Below are positions 1 through 10,161 of a DNA stretch of 64,000 bases, piece by piece. Each line of letters begins with the position of its first letter. Positions within the stretch are counted from its first letter, which is position 1. The translations under genes and the position numbers were made by a program. The stretch is from Kitasatospora sp. NBC_00458. Lineage in GTDB: Bacteria; Actinomycetota; Actinomycetes; Streptomycetales; Streptomycetaceae. Below the pieces are notes generated by a model that saw nothing but the letters and a program-made list of their open reading frames with translations, was not told the DNA's origin and searched no databases. Location: assembly GCF_036013975.1 (NCBI RefSeq), contig NZ_CP107904.1:1922001-1986000 (forward strand). The letters run 5' to 3'.

Positions 1-12
1 TATACCCGGGGA

Positions 13-1362
13 TCACTCGCCCCTGAGCCGCCCCCTGGTCCACTCCACGACGTCCGCGTACCGGGCCTCCCCGCCCCGCCGGGTCGGCTGGTAGTACTCC
101 TTGCCGTGCACCGCGTCCGGCGCGTACTGCTGGGCCGCGATCCCCTCGGGCAGGTCGTGCGGGTACCGGTAGCCCTTGCCGTGGCCCAGCTTGCCGGCAC
201 CGCCGTAGTGCGCGTCCCGCAGGTGCGGCGGCACCGGACCCGCCAGACCCTGCCGGACGTCCGCCAGCGCCGCGTCGATCGCCAGGTAGGCGGCGTTGGA
301 CTTGGGCGCCAGCGCCAGCGCGATCGCCGCCTGGGAGAGGATGATCCGCGCCTCGGGGAAGCCGATCAGCGCCACCGCCTGGGCCGCCGCCACCGCCGTC
401 TGGAGCGCGGTCGGATCGGCCAGGCCGACGTCCTCGCTGGCCGAGATCATCAGCCGGCGGGCGATGAACCGCGGATCCTCGCCCGCCTCGATCATCCGCG
501 CCAGGTAGTGCAGGGTCGCGTCCACGTCGCTGCCCCGGATCGACTTGATCAGGGCGCTGGCCACGTCGTAGTGCTGGTCGCCGTCCCGGTCGTAGCGGAC
601 GGCGGCCTGGTTGACGGCGGTCTCGGTGGTGGCCAGCGTGATGCTCGCCTCGCCCTTCTCCAGCGCCGCACCGGCCGCGGCCTCCAGCGTGGTGAGCGCC
701 TTCCGGGCGTCCCCGCCGGCCAGCCGGACCAGGTGGTCCTCGGCCTCCGCGGTCAGCTCCACCGCACCCTCCAGGCCGCGCTCGTCGGCCACCGCGCGGT
801 GGAGCAGCGAGCGGACGTCGTCGTCGGTCAGCGACTCCAGGGTGAGCAGCAGCGAGCGGGAGAGCAGCGGGGAGATCACCGAGAAGTACGGGTTCTCGGT
901 GGTCGCGGCGATCAGGGTGACCCAGCGGTTCTCCACGGCGGGCAGCAGCGAGTCCTGCTGCGCCTTGGAGAAGCGGTGGATCTCGTCCAGGAAGAGCACC
1001 GTCTCCCGGCCGCTCATGCCGACGGCGCGGCGGGCGCCGTCGATGACGGCGCGGACCTCCTTGACCCCGGCGGTGATCGCGGACAGCTCGACGAAGCGGC
1101 CCTCGACGGCCTGGCTGATCACGTGCGCGAGCGTGGTCTTGCCGGTGCCGGGCGGGCCCCAGAGGATCACCGAGCTGGTCGCGGCCGGGCCGCGCGACCC
1201 GGCGACCAGGCGTTGCAGCGGTGAGCCGGGCTTCAGCAGCTGACGCTGCCCGGCCACCTCGTCGAGGGTGCGCGGGCGCATCCGCACGGCGAGCGGGGCC
1301 CGGCCGGGCTCCTTGGCCTGGCGTTCCTCGGCGGCGGCGGTGAAGAGGTCCGGTTCGTCCAC
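13..1362 (-). CDS. rarA: Replication-associated recombination protein A (RarA/MgsA AAA ATPase)
   Basis: This is an AAA+ ATPase of the RarA/MgsA/WRNIP1 family, which acts at stalled replication forks. In the 449 residues I see a Walker A motif (GPPGTGKT, about 69-76), a Walker B with LFLDEIHRF (about 123-131), a sensor-1 stretch AATTENP (about 152-158), and the family's C-terminal tetramerisation region ending in [16 protein letters not shown]. Length fits the family. It starts at a GTG with only a weak ribosome site; the N-terminus [15 protein letters not shown] resembles the usual actinobacterial start. It ends 13 bases from the window edge, so its downstream neighbour is unseen. Assignment is by family motifs; the biological role is inferred from the family. 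Confidence 0.95.
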   Translation of the reverse strand: MDEPDLFTAAAEERQAKEPGRAPLAVRMRPRTLDEVAGQRQLLKPGSPLQRLVAGSRGPAATSSVILWGPPGTGKTTLAHVISQAVEGRFVELSAITAGVKEVRAVIDGARRAVGMSGRETVLFLDEIHRFSKAQQDSLLPAVENRWVTLIAATTENPYFSVISPLLSRSLLLTLESLTDDDVRSLLHRAVADERGLEGAVELTAEAEDHLVRLAGGDARKALTTLEAAAGAALEKGEASITLATTETAVNQAAVRYDRDGDQHYDVASALIKSIRGSDVDATLHYLARMIEAGEDPRFIARRLMISASEDVGLADPTALQTAVAAAQAVALIGFPEARIILSQAAIALALAPKSNAAYLAIDAALADVRQGLAGPVPPHLRDAHYGGAGKLGHGKGYRYPHDLPEGIAAQQYAPDAVHGKEYYQPTRRGGEARYADVVEWTRGRLRGE

Positions 1363-1473
1363 ACCGGAAGCCTATGCGAGCACGCCGACAGCCCGGTCCG
1401 GCACCGCGGAGCCCGCCCGCCGCCGCCCGCCGCCGCGGCCGTCCAACGCCGCCGCCAGCGCCGGCGGCGGCGC

Positions 1474-2088
1474 CTACGCGTGCTTCGGCAGGTCCAGCAC
1501 CACGGCCTCGAACTCCTCCAGCGAGCGCAGCGTCACCCCGCCGGCACCCACCGCCCTGGCCCGGGCCCCGGCGACCGCCCCGCGGGAGGCCACCAGCGCG
1601 GCCCGGCTCTCGAAGAGCCCGCCCACCGACCCGCGCTCGTCCTCGACGCTGAACAGCATGGAGCCGCCGAGGAACCCGTCCAGCCGCTGCATGGCGGGCA
1701 GCGCCTGCTCGCGGAAGGCGGCGGCGATCCGGTCGCCCTGCGCCCGGTCGAAGTCGAACCGGGCCAGCCGGAACCAGGCGCCCGGACCGGCCTTGACGGG
1801 CCGGGCGGCCACCACGGCCTCCCAGACGTCGGTGGTCACCGTCCCGGCGAAGGGGGCCAGCAGCTCGGCGCGCCGGCCGCGCAGCCGTTCGTCGCTGTCC
1901 CGCTCCGCCTCGGCGCTCTCCCACCAGGAGCCCAGGGTGAGGATGCCGAGCTGCCGGTCGGCGAACAGCCCGAAGCCCCGGTAGCCGGGCTGCGGGGCGA
2001 GGAGTCCGACCGCCTCGGCCCGGAGGCCGTCGAGGGCCTGGTCCAGTGCGGCCGGGTCGCCGGTGGCGTAGACCGTACGAACGAACAT
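1474..2088 (-). CDS. Antibiotic biosynthesis monooxygenase-like (ABM fold) protein
   Basis: A 204-residue protein that looks like two tandem dimeric alpha/beta-barrel (ABM-type) halves: the first carries LLAPQPGYRGFGLFADRQ and a GSWWESAEA stretch typical of ABM proteins, and the second repeats the pattern with ALPAMQRLDGFLGGSMLF. ABM proteins range from heme-degrading and quinone monooxygenases to enzymes of unknown substrate, so no reaction is assigned. The frame is open much further upstream, but the ATG at 2088 has AGGAG eight bases before it and begins the conserved domain (MFVRTVYATGD), so I use it. It sits between rarA and the PPK2 gene, transcribed the same way. Confidence 0.75.
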   Translation of the reverse strand: MFVRTVYATGDPAALDQALDGLRAEAVGLLAPQPGYRGFGLFADRQLGILTLGSWWESAEAERDSDERLRGRRAELLAPFAGTVTTDVWEAVVAARPVKAGPGAWFRLARFDFDRAQGDRIAAAFREQALPAMQRLDGFLGGSMLFSVEDERGSVGGLFESRAALVASRGAVAGARARAVGAGGVTLRSLEEFEAVVLDLPKHA

Positions 2089-2275
2089 GGGCGGGTCTCC
2101 TGACCTCCGGCGGGCGCCGCGCCGGGCGCCCGCGCCTTCCCGAGCACATCCATCGCACGCCGCGGGAGGGGCCCCGGCAACGCCGCGCGGCCGTTCGGAG
2201 CAGTTCCGGCGCCCACCCCGCCGACCGCCGGTCCCCGCGCCCTCCGGCCCCTCCGCCTCCAGCCCCCTCCGCCGC

Positions 2276-3190
2276 TCAGTCCCGGCCCAGGCCCGCCGCG
2301 TGGTCCGGGACGTACTTCTGCAGGTCACGCGGAGGGCGCCGGTAGCCGCGCGAGGCGGGCCGGGGCGGCAGGACGATCTTCCGCGGGCCGACCTCCCGGT
2401 AGGGGACGGTGGAGAGCAGGTGGGCGATCATGTTGATCCGGGCCCGCCGCTTGTCGTCGCTCTCCACCACGTTCCAGGGCGACTCCGGGGTGTCGGTGTG
2501 GACGAACATCTCGTCCTTGGCCCGCGAGTAGTCCTCCCAGCGGGTGACCGACTCGACGTCCATCGGCGAGAGCTTCCACCGCTTCATCGGGTCCGCCAGC
2601 CGGTCCCGGAAGCGCCGCTCCTGCTCGGTGTCGCTGACCGAGAACCAGTACTTGCGCAGCAGCACGCCGGACTCGGTGATCATCCGCTCGAAGGTCGGGC
2701 ACTGGTGCAGGAACTGCCGGTACTCCTCCTCGGTGCAGAAGCCCATCACCTTCTCCACCCCGGCCCGGTTGTACCAGCTGCGGTCGAACAGGACGATCTC
2801 CCCGGCCGCCGGCAGGTGCTCGACGTACCGCTGGAAGTACCACTGGGTGCGCTGGCGCTCGGTGGGCGTGGGCAGCGCGACCACCCGGGCGATGCGGGGG
2901 TTCAGATACTCCGTCACCCGCTTGATCGCCCCGCCCTTGCCGGCCGCGTCCCGCCCCTCGAACACCACCACCACCCGGGCCCCCTCGGCCCGCACCCACT
3001 CCTGGAGCTTCACGAGTTCCTGCTGGAGCCGGAGCAGTTCCCGCTCGTACGGCTTCCTCGCCAGCCGCCCGGCCGTCGGCTCCCCGGCGGACCGGCCGTC
3101 ACCCCCGGAGCGGCCGTCCCCGGCGGACCGGCCGTCACCGCCGGCCCTCCCGCCCGGACCGCTCTGCTCGCGCTTGGCCTTGGCTGCCAC
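2276..3190 (-). CDS. ppk2: Polyphosphate kinase 2 (PPK2, class I-like)
   Basis: This is a PPK2-family polyphosphate:nucleotide phosphotransferase, which uses polyphosphate to phosphorylate ADP or GDP. The P-loop-type core is clear: VFEGRDAAGKGGAIKR (Walker A), LFDRSWYNRAGVE (Walker B/lid region), and the family block WKLSPMDVESVTRWEDY followed by DEMFVHTDT. Total length is 304 residues. The first 45 residues are a Gly/Asp/Arg/Ser-rich tail with an imperfect GGDGRSA repeat, absent from the catalytic fold and probably disordered. The GTG start is preceded by GGAGG. The gene is divergent from the LysR gene across about 210 bp. The kinase family is certain; the preferred nucleotide cannot be read from sequence. 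Confidence 0.93.
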   Translation of the reverse strand: MAAKAKREQSGPGGRAGGDGRSAGDGRSGGDGRSAGEPTAGRLARKPYERELLRLQQELVKLQEWVRAEGARVVVVFEGRDAAGKGGAIKRVTEYLNPRIARVVALPTPTERQRTQWYFQRYVEHLPAAGEIVLFDRSWYNRAGVEKVMGFCTEEEYRQFLHQCPTFERMITESGVLLRKYWFSVSDTEQERRFRDRLADPMKRWKLSPMDVESVTRWEDYSRAKDEMFVHTDTPESPWNVVESDDKRRARINMIAHLLSTVPYREVGPRKIVLPPRPASRGYRRPPRDLQKYVPDHAAGLGRD

Positions 3191-3399
3191 CTGGGTGCCT
3201 CCGTTCGGCGGGGTGCTGATGACCCCTCACGGTAGGCGCTCCGCGTGGTTCCCGCAGGTCCTGGGCCTCCGGCGCGGCAGCGGCGGCCCCCTGAACCGCC
3301 GCTGCCGGGCTCCCCCGTGGACCGGCCCGAGGGCCGAACGATCAACCATGACCCAGACCTGCCGGACAGGTCCAATTTCCGGTTCCATAACCTTGGGGC

Positions 3400-4305
3400 A
3401 TGGATGTGGACACCCGGCTGCTGCGCAGCTTCGCCGCGGTCTGCGAGGAGGGCCAGCTGACCGCCGCCGCGGCCCGGCTGTTCGTCTCCCAGCCGACGCT
3501 GACCAAGCAGATCCGCCAACTGGAGGCGCTGCTCGGGGTGGAGCTGTTCGAACGGTCCCGGCGCGGCATGTCCCCCACCCGGGCCGGCCGGGCCCTGGCC
3601 GCCCACACCGGCGCGATCATGTCCGGCTGGGAGGAGGCGCTGCGCGCCACCCGGGCGGCCGCGGCGGAGCAGGGCTCGACGCTGCGGGTGGGTTTCGAGG
3701 GCGGCATCATCAACCTGATGACCCACCGCACGGTCGCCGACTTCACCCGGCGGATGCCGGGCTGGCAGGTGGAGCTGCGGCAGAACAACTGGTTCGACCC
3801 GACCTCGGGCCTGGCGACCGGCGAGATCGACCTGACGCTCTGGCACGCACCGCCGTCGCTGTCCGAGCGGTTCAACGTCGCCGTGCTGGGCGAGGAACCG
3901 CGCTGCGCGGCGCTGCCGGCCGGACACCGGCTCGCCGACCGCGCGGTCATCGACTTCGAGGAACTGCTGGACGAGCCCTTCGTGGCGATCCCGCACGAGT
4001 CGGGGCACTGGCGGGAGTACTGGCTGGCGGTCCGGGAGCGGGGCGGGCGACCTGTGCGGATCGGCGCGGTGGCGCACAACACCGACGAGTGGCTGGCCGC
4101 TGTGGTGTGCGGCCAGGGCGTCGGTTTCGCCCCGGAGACGATGAGCCGGCTGGCACCGCGCGAGGATGTCGCGTACCGGCCGGTGCGGGGACTCAGCCCG
4201 AGCCAGGTCGGGCTGTACTGGCCGAAGGACCGGAGGCTGACGCCCGCCATGGCCGCGTTCGTGCGCAGCTGCCGGGCCACGGTCGGCTTCGGCGGCAGGC
4301 CGTAG
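3400..4305 (+). CDS. LysR-family transcriptional regulator
   Basis: A 301-residue LysR-type regulator. The N-terminal winged helix-turn-helix (about residues 1-60) has the standard pattern LRSFAAVCEEGQLTAAAARL followed by VSQPTLTKQIRQLEALLGV and LFERSRRGMSPT. The rest (about 90-300) is the periplasmic-binding-protein-like effector domain with LRVGFEGG and ETMSRLA segments. The ATG follows TTGGGGC closely, so the leader may be short. It is divergent from ppk2 and convergent with a GNAT gene; LysR proteins often control the divergent neighbour, so ppk2 is a possible target, but this is inference. The effector is unknown. Confidence 0.9.
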   Translation: MDVDTRLLRSFAAVCEEGQLTAAAARLFVSQPTLTKQIRQLEALLGVELFERSRRGMSPTRAGRALAAHTGAIMSGWEEALRATRAAAAEQGSTLRVGFEGGIINLMTHRTVADFTRRMPGWQVELRQNNWFDPTSGLATGEIDLTLWHAPPSLSERFNVAVLGEEPRCAALPAGHRLADRAVIDFEELLDEPFVAIPHESGHWREYWLAVRERGGRPVRIGAVAHNTDEWLAAVVCGQGVGFAPETMSRLAPREDVAYRPVRGLSPSQVGLYWPKDRRLTPAMAAFVRSCRATVGFGGRP

Positions 4306-4374
4306 GACCCGTCGGAGCCGGACCCCGCTGCCGGGCCGTCGGAGGCGGCCCGCAGGCGTCCGGTTCCGGGCCTC

Positions 4375-4393
4375 GGGCCCGCACCGCGGGCCC
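4375..4393. terminator. Short GC hairpin between convergent genes
   Basis: An 8-bp perfect stem (GGGCCCGC paired with GCGGGCCC) with a 3-base loop lies between the ends of the LysR gene and the convergent GNAT gene. It has no U-tract, as is common in streptomycetes. It is weaker than the other terminators in this window. Confidence 0.35.
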
Positions 4394-4417
4394 CGGGCGT
4401 CGGGGGGTCGGGACGCC

Positions 4418-4924
4418 CTAGTCGGCCTCGAAGGGGTCGGGGTACTGGCACAGCCCCCGCGGGGAGCCGTCGTACCCGGGCAGGGCGAGCGCCTGGAAGT
4501 AGGCCTCCGGCACCTCGAACGGCCCGCTGACCTCGTGCCGCTGGGCCGGGATGAACCCGAACCGCCCGTAGTAGTCCGGATCGCCGAGGACGACGACCAG
4601 CTTCTCGCCGGCCTCCTCGGCGGCGGTCAGCGCCGCCTTGACCACGAGCTCGCCGACCCCCTTGCGCTGCCACTCCGGCGCGACCGCGACCGGCGCGAGC
4701 GCGAGGCCGTGGCCCTCGCCGACCCGCAGCCGGGTGAGCAGCGCGTGCCCGACCACGAGCCCGGCGTCGTCCACCGCGACCACCGACAGGCCGGGCAGCC
4801 AGGCGGGGTCGCGGCGCAGCGCGTCCACCAGGTCGGCCTCGTCCGGGCCGGGGAAGGCGGCCATGTGGACGCGTCTGGTGGCGGGTGCGTCCTCGGGACA
4901 CTCGACTCTGGTACTGACCTTCAC
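4418..4924 (-). CDS. GNAT-family N-acetyltransferase (YhbS-like)
   Basis: A 168-residue acetyltransferase of the GNAT superfamily. The acetyl-CoA binding signature is LAPVAVAPEWQRKGVGELVV (motif A, Q/RxxGxG/A type), followed by VVLGDPDYYGRFGFIPA, the motif B region that closely matches the YhbS group. The N-terminal part carries ATRRVHMAAFPGPDEADLVD. The GTG start has GAGGG upstream. It is convergent with the LysR gene and followed on the other side by the aspS 3' end. The acceptor substrate cannot be predicted. Confidence 0.87.
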   Translation of the reverse strand: MKVSTRVECPEDAPATRRVHMAAFPGPDEADLVDALRRDPAWLPGLSVVAVDDAGLVVGHALLTRLRVGEGHGLALAPVAVAPEWQRKGVGELVVKAALTAAEEAGEKLVVVLGDPDYYGRFGFIPAQRHEVSGPFEVPEAYFQALALPGYDGSPRGLCQYPDPFEAD

Positions 4925-5026
4925 AGGGGAACCCTCTCTCTGTCACACACCGTTGTGGACCGGCCCCGGACGACGGTGATGCCGTCCGGGGCCGTGAAAG
5001 GTTAGCCGATGTCGGCCGATGCGGCG

Positions 5027-6817
5027 TCAGGCCTTCGGCTGGGCCTCGGACTTGGCGTCCTCGCGGACCTTCGGCTGGGCGTCGACGCCGGCCTCACGGC
5101 GCTGCGCCGGCGTGATCGGGGTGGGGGCGCCGGTCAGCGGGTCGCCGCCGGTGGACGTCTTCGGGAACGCGATGACGTCCCGGATGGTGTCGTACCCGCC
5201 GAGCAGGGTGACGATCCGGTCCAGGCCGAAGGCGACGCCACCGTGCGGCGGCGGGCCGTAGTTGAAGGCGTCCAGCAGGAAGCCGAACTGCGAGGCGGCC
5301 TCCTCCTCGGAGAGGCCGATCGCGTCGAACGCCCGCTTCTGCACGTCCCGCTGGTGGATACGGATCGAACCGCCGCCCAGCTCCGAGCCGTTCAGCACCA
5401 GGTCGTAGGCGTTGGAGAGCGCCGGGCCCGGGTCGGTGTCGAAGGTGGCCAGCGACTCCGCGGTCGGGGCGGTGAACGGGTGGTGCACCGCGTGCCAGCC
5501 CTGGAACTCGCCCTTGTCGTCCTCGATGGGCTCGAACATCGGGAAGTCGACGACCCAGAGGAAGGCCCACTGGGACTCGTCGATCAGCTCGCAGCGGCGG
5601 CCGATCTCCAGGCGGGCGGCGCCGAGCAGCTCCTGCGAGGGGCGCTGCTTGCCGGCCGCGAAGAAGATCGCGTCGCCGTTCTTGGCGCCGGCGGCGGCGG
5701 CCAGGCCGGCCAGGTGCTCCTCGGAGAGGTTCTTGGCGACCGGACCGCGCAGCTCGCCGGTCTCGGCGTCGATCAGCACGTAGGCGAGGCCGCGGGCGCC
5801 GCGCGCCTTGGCCCAGTCCTGCCAGGCGTCGAGCTGCTTGCGCGGCTGCGAGGCGCCGCCCGGCATGACCACGGCGCCGACGTACGGGGCCTGGAAGACC
5901 CGGAACGAGGTGCCCTGGAAGTACTCGGTGAGGTCGGTGAGCTCCTGGCCGAACCGGACGTCCGGCTTGTCGGAGCCGTAGCGGCCCATGGCGTCGGCGT
6001 AGGTCATCCGCGGCAGCGGGTTCGGGACCTCGTAGCCGTGCACCTCGCTCCAGATCGAACCGATGATCTTCTCGCCGAGGGCCAGGATGTCCTCCTGGTC
6101 GACGAACGAGGCCTCGATGTCCAGCTGGGTGAACTCCGGCTGCCGGTCGGCGCGGAAGTCCTCGTCGCGGAAGCAGCGGGCGATCTGGTAGTAGCGCTCC
6201 ATGCCGGCCACCATCAGCAGCTGCTTGAACAGCTGGGGCGACTGCGGGAGGGCGTACCAGTGGCCGGGCTGGAGGCGGACCGGGACGAGGAAGTCGCGGG
6301 CGCCCTCGGGGGTGGAGCGGGTGAGGTACGGCGTCTCGATGTCGAGGAAGTCGTTCTCCTCCATCACCCGGCGGATGATGTTGCTGACCTTGGAGCGCAG
6401 GCGCAGGCCCTTGGCCGGGCCCTCGCGGCGCAGGTCCAGGTAGCGGTAGCGGAGGCGGACCTCCTCGTTGACCGTGCCGGGCTCGTACTCGGCGACCGGG
6501 AACGGCAGCGGCGCGGCCTCGGAGAGGACCTCGATCGCGCTGACCACGACCTCGACGGCGCCGGTCGGGATGTCCGGGTTCTCGTTGCCCTCGGGGCGCA
6601 CGCGGACGTCGCCGACCACCTTGACGCAGTACTCGGCGCGCAGGCCGTGCACCGAGTCGAGGTCGCGGACCACGATCTGCACGGTGCCGGAGGCGTCGCG
6701 CAGGTCGATGAAGGCGACGCCGCCGTGGTCGCGGCGGCGGGCGACCCAGCCGGCCAGGGTGACGGTGGTGCCTGCGTGCTCCGGGCGGAGCGTGCCCGCG
6801 TCGTGCGTGCGGATCAC
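5027..6817 (-). CDS. aspS: Aspartate--tRNA ligase
   Basis: Class II aspartyl-tRNA synthetase of 596 residues. The N-terminal OB-fold anticodon-binding domain starts at [16 protein letters not shown] and includes [15 protein letters not shown]. Class II motif 2 reads [20 protein letters not shown], the GAD insertion follows, and motif 3 is [10 protein letters not shown]. The C-terminal tail [14 protein letters not shown] is charged and not conserved. The frame is open far upstream through hisS, but the real GTG start at 6815-6817 overlaps the hisS stop as GTGA, indicating translational coupling in an MBL-hisS-aspS operon. Whether it also charges tRNA-Asn (non-discriminating form) cannot be judged here. 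Confidence 0.96.
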   Translation of the reverse strand: MIRTHDAGTLRPEHAGTTVTLAGWVARRRDHGGVAFIDLRDASGTVQIVVRDLDSVHGLRAEYCVKVVGDVRVRPEGNENPDIPTGAVEVVVSAIEVLSEAAPLPFPVAEYEPGTVNEEVRLRYRYLDLRREGPAKGLRLRSKVSNIIRRVMEENDFLDIETPYLTRSTPEGARDFLVPVRLQPGHWYALPQSPQLFKQLLMVAGMERYYQIARCFRDEDFRADRQPEFTQLDIEASFVDQEDILALGEKIIGSIWSEVHGYEVPNPLPRMTYADAMGRYGSDKPDVRFGQELTDLTEYFQGTSFRVFQAPYVGAVVMPGGASQPRKQLDAWQDWAKARGARGLAYVLIDAETGELRGPVAKNLSEEHLAGLAAAAGAKNGDAIFFAAGKQRPSQELLGAARLEIGRRCELIDESQWAFLWVVDFPMFEPIEDDKGEFQGWHAVHHPFTAPTAESLATFDTDPGPALSNAYDLVLNGSELGGGSIRIHQRDVQKRAFDAIGLSEEEAASQFGFLLDAFNYGPPPHGGVAFGLDRIVTLLGGYDTIRDVIAFPKTSTGGDPLTGAPTPITPAQRREAGVDAQPKVREDAKSEAQPKA

Positions 6818-8091
6818 AGCTGCTTCTCCTTCAGGGTGGTGACGAGTGCGTCGAGGGCGACGGGGTTCTGCTCGCCGGTGGTCAGGTCCTTGAGCTGGAC
6901 GACGCCTTCGGCGAGGTCCCGGTCCCCGGCCACGAGGGCGAAGCGGGCGCCGGACCGGTCGGCGGACTTCATGGCGTTCTTGATGCTCTTGACGCCGAAG
7001 GCGAGGTCGGTGGCGACGCCGGCCCGGCGCAGCTCGACCACCTTGGCGAACAGGACGTTCTTGGCCTCCTCGCCGAGCGCGACGGCGTAGACGGAGGTGG
7101 CGGCGGGCAGGTCGAGGGCGACGCCCTCGGCCTCCAGCGCCAGGAAGGTGCGGTCCACGCCGAGGGCCCAGCCGACGGACGGCAGCGCGGGGCCGCCGAT
7201 CATCTCGGAGAGGCCGTCGTAGCGGCCGCCGCCGCCGATCGCGGACTGGGCGCCGAGGCCGTTGTGCACGAACTCGAAGGTGGTGCGGGTGTAGTAGTCC
7301 AGGCCGCGGACCAGCTTCGGGTCGTCGGTGAAGGCCACGCCGTTGGCGGTGAGCAGCTCGCGCACCTTCTCGTCGTAGGCCTTGCAGTCCTCGCACAGGA
7401 AGTCGCGCAGCATCGGGGCGCCGGTGAGCTGGGCCTGCACCGACTCGCGCTTGTCGTCCAGGACGCGCAGCGGGTTGATCCCGGCGCGGCGGCGGGTGTC
7501 CTCGTCGAGGTCCAGGCCGTCCAGGAACTCGATCAGCGCGGCGCGGTACACCGGCCGGCACTGCTTGTCGCCGAGGCTGTTGAGCAGCAGCGTGTAGTCG
7601 CTCAGGCCGAGCGAGCGGAAGGCGTCGTCGGCCAGGATGATCAGCTCGGCGTCGAGCGCCGGGTCCTCCGCGCCGATCGCCTCGGCGCCGACCTGGGAGA
7701 ACTGTCGGTAGCGGCCCTTCTGGGCCCGCTCGTAGCGGTAGTACGAGCCGGAGTACCAGAGCTTGACCGGCAGGTTGCCCTGCTTGTGCAGGTTCGCCTG
7801 GAGCGCGGCGCGCAGCACCGAGGCGGTTCCCTCGGGGCGCAGCGCGAGCTCGTCGCCGCCCTTGGTGGTGAGGTTGTACATCTCCTTGGTGACGATGTCG
7901 GTGGACTCGCCGACGCCGCGGGAGAAGAGCTTCACGTCCTCGAAGACCGGGGTCTCGACGTAGCCGTAGCCGGCCCGGCGGGCGGGCGCGGCGATCGCCT
8001 CGCGGATCGCCAGGAAGGTCGCGGAGCTGGGGGGCAGCAGGTCGTAGGTGCCCTTGGGGGCGGTGAAGGTGCTCAACTTCTCTTCCGTCAC
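6814..8091 (-). CDS. hisS: Histidine--tRNA ligase
   Basis: Class II histidyl-tRNA synthetase, 425 residues. Visible signatures are the N-terminal [18 protein letters not shown], the motif 2 region [16 protein letters not shown] with the [19 protein letters not shown] stretch, and the histidine-binding [15 protein letters not shown] motif, then GGGGRYDGL. The C-terminal anticodon-binding domain follows [12 protein letters not shown]. The GTG start overlaps the upstream metallo-hydrolase stop as GTGA, and its own stop overlaps the aspS start in the same way, so three genes are translationally coupled. Confidence 0.96.
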   Translation of the reverse strand: MTEEKLSTFTAPKGTYDLLPPSSATFLAIREAIAAPARRAGYGYVETPVFEDVKLFSRGVGESTDIVTKEMYNLTTKGGDELALRPEGTASVLRAALQANLHKQGNLPVKLWYSGSYYRYERAQKGRYRQFSQVGAEAIGAEDPALDAELIILADDAFRSLGLSDYTLLLNSLGDKQCRPVYRAALIEFLDGLDLDEDTRRRAGINPLRVLDDKRESVQAQLTGAPMLRDFLCEDCKAYDEKVRELLTANGVAFTDDPKLVRGLDYYTRTTFEFVHNGLGAQSAIGGGGRYDGLSEMIGGPALPSVGWALGVDRTFLALEAEGVALDLPAATSVYAVALGEEAKNVLFAKVVELRRAGVATDLAFGVKSIKNAMKSADRSGARFALVAGDRDLAEGVVQLKDLTTGEQNPVALDALVTTLKEKQL

Positions 8092-8795
8092 ATTCCTCGT
8101 CGCGGGAAAGCCGGGGCGCCGGCGGGCCCCGCTGCCTCTCGGAGGTAGGGGTTGGTGGCGCGCTCACGGCCGATGGTGGTCTGTCCGCCGTGGCCGGAGA
8201 GGACCACGGTGGCGTCGTCGAGGGGCAGGCACACCCGGGCCAGCGACCGCATGATCGCCTCGCTGTCCCCGCCCGGGAGGTCGGTTCGCCCTATGGAGCC
8301 GGCGAAGAGCAGGTCACCCGAGAAGAGCACCGGGGGGAGGTCCTCGGCGCCGGGTGTCCGGAACGTCACCGACCCCCCGGTATGGCCGGGGGCGTGGTCG
8401 ACGGTGAGGGAGAGGCCGGCCAGCTCCAGCACGCTGCCGTCGGTCAGCTCGCGCACGTCGTCGGGCTCGCCGACGGTGAGTTCGCCCATCAGCTGCGTGC
8501 CGAGCGAGCGGCCGAGCGCCTTCTCCGGGTCGCTCATCATGTAGCGGTCCTCGGGGTGGATCCAGGCGGGGACGCCCCTGGCGCCGCAGACCGGGACCAC
8601 CGAGGCGACGTGGTCGATGTGGCCGTGGGTGAGCAGCACGGCGACCGGCTTCAGGCGGTGCTCGCGGACCATCTCCTCGACGCCCCGCGCGGCCTGGTGG
8701 CCGGGGTCGACGATGACGCACTCCTCGCCCGGCGCCGGAGCGACCAGGTAGCAGTTGGTGCCCCAGGCTCCAGCGGGGAATCCGGCGATGAACAC
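8088..8795 (-). CDS. MBL-fold metallo-hydrolase (glyoxalase II-like)
   Basis: A 235-residue metallo-beta-lactamase-fold hydrolase. The metal ligands are all visible: [12 protein letters not shown] (HxHxDH), the second-site His in APGHTGGSV, the bridging Asp in LFSGDLLF, and the last His in [19 protein letters not shown]. This is the pattern of glyoxalase II-like and persulfide-dioxygenase-like enzymes; actinobacteria carry many with unknown thioesters as substrate. GAAGGA precedes its GTG start. It is the first gene of the operon with hisS and aspS, an arrangement I remember from other streptomycetes. Confidence 0.9.
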   Translation of the reverse strand: MFIAGFPAGAWGTNCYLVAPAPGEECVIVDPGHQAARGVEEMVREHRLKPVAVLLTHGHIDHVASVVPVCGARGVPAWIHPEDRYMMSDPEKALGRSLGTQLMGELTVGEPDDVRELTDGSVLELAGLSLTVDHAPGHTGGSVTFRTPGAEDLPPVLFSGDLLFAGSIGRTDLPGGDSEAIMRSLARVCLPLDDATVVLSGHGGQTTIGRERATNPYLREAAGPAGAPAFPRRGM

Positions 8796-8918
8796 GCGCG
8801 TCCTTCGGGTGTCGGTCTTCGGCTGTCGGTCGTGGCGGCGGCCAGGGGACGCGGCTACGAACGGTGATGTAGGGGCAGCCTACCGGCGGGGCGGGCCCGG
8901 TTGCGAACCAGATGGGCG

Positions 8919-8949
8919 TGACAGGTTCACTGCGACCTGACAGGTTCAC
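8919..8949. repeat. Two 12-bp direct repeats upstream of the cyclophilin gene
   Basis: The 12-mer TGACAGGTTCAC occurs at 8919-8930 and again exactly at 8938-8949, a 19-bp period (nearly two helical turns). It lies in the divergent intergenic region between the MBL gene and the cyclophilin gene, upstream of a plausible -10 (TACACT at 8973-8978). The arrangement resembles a tandem regulator-binding site. No regulator is identified. Confidence 0.6.
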
Positions 8950-8972
8950 CCCGTTCTTACGGTCGCGGTCCC

Positions 8973-8978
8973 TACACT
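8973..8978 (+). promoter_or_regulatory. Candidate -10 element of the cyclophilin promoter
   Basis: TACACT fits a primary-sigma -10 hexamer and sits about 90 bases before the GTG start of the cyclophilin gene. No good -35 hexamer is spaced 16-18 bp upstream; the direct repeats at 8919-8949 lie where an activator could bind. Tentative. Confidence 0.35.
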
Positions 8979-9066
8979 TGGCCGCCGATGGATGCGATGA
9001 TCCGCATCGGCATCCGCACACGAAGCCCCCACATCCGAGACCGCACATCCGTAGGAGACTGAGCCG

Positions 9067-9897
<831 letters not shown>

Positions 9898-9903
9898 CCC
9901 GTC

Positions 9904-9952
9904 CCGGGGCCGCCCGCCGCCGCCCGCGCGGCGCCCGGCGGGGCGGCCCCGG
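9904..9952 (+). terminator. GC-rich hairpin downstream of the cyclophilin gene
   Basis: A perfect 12-bp stem (9904-9915 with 9941-9952) lies seven bases after the stop codon and encloses a loop that can itself fold. It is the likely terminator of the cyclophilin transcript. Confidence 0.6.
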
Positions 9953-10161
9953 CCCGAAATCGCCCGGCCCGGATGCGGACAGCACCGGTCCTGGTCGCCT
10001 ATGTTGGCGTTGTGTAGGGTGCCCAGACCCGCCGGCCGTCACCCTCGGCAGCAGAACACGGCGGGCGGGGACGGCGGACTCATCGGTCCGCCGCACATCA
10101 ACTGTGGACGACGAACGCGGACCGCCCCGGCGCGGACGCGACGTCATGTGGAGGACGCGCT

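Noticed and set aside
106..1224. Long open frame on the plus strand opposite rarA
   Set aside because: Arg/Gly/Leu/His-rich string with no domain; it is the antisense shadow of rarA expected in very GC-rich DNA.
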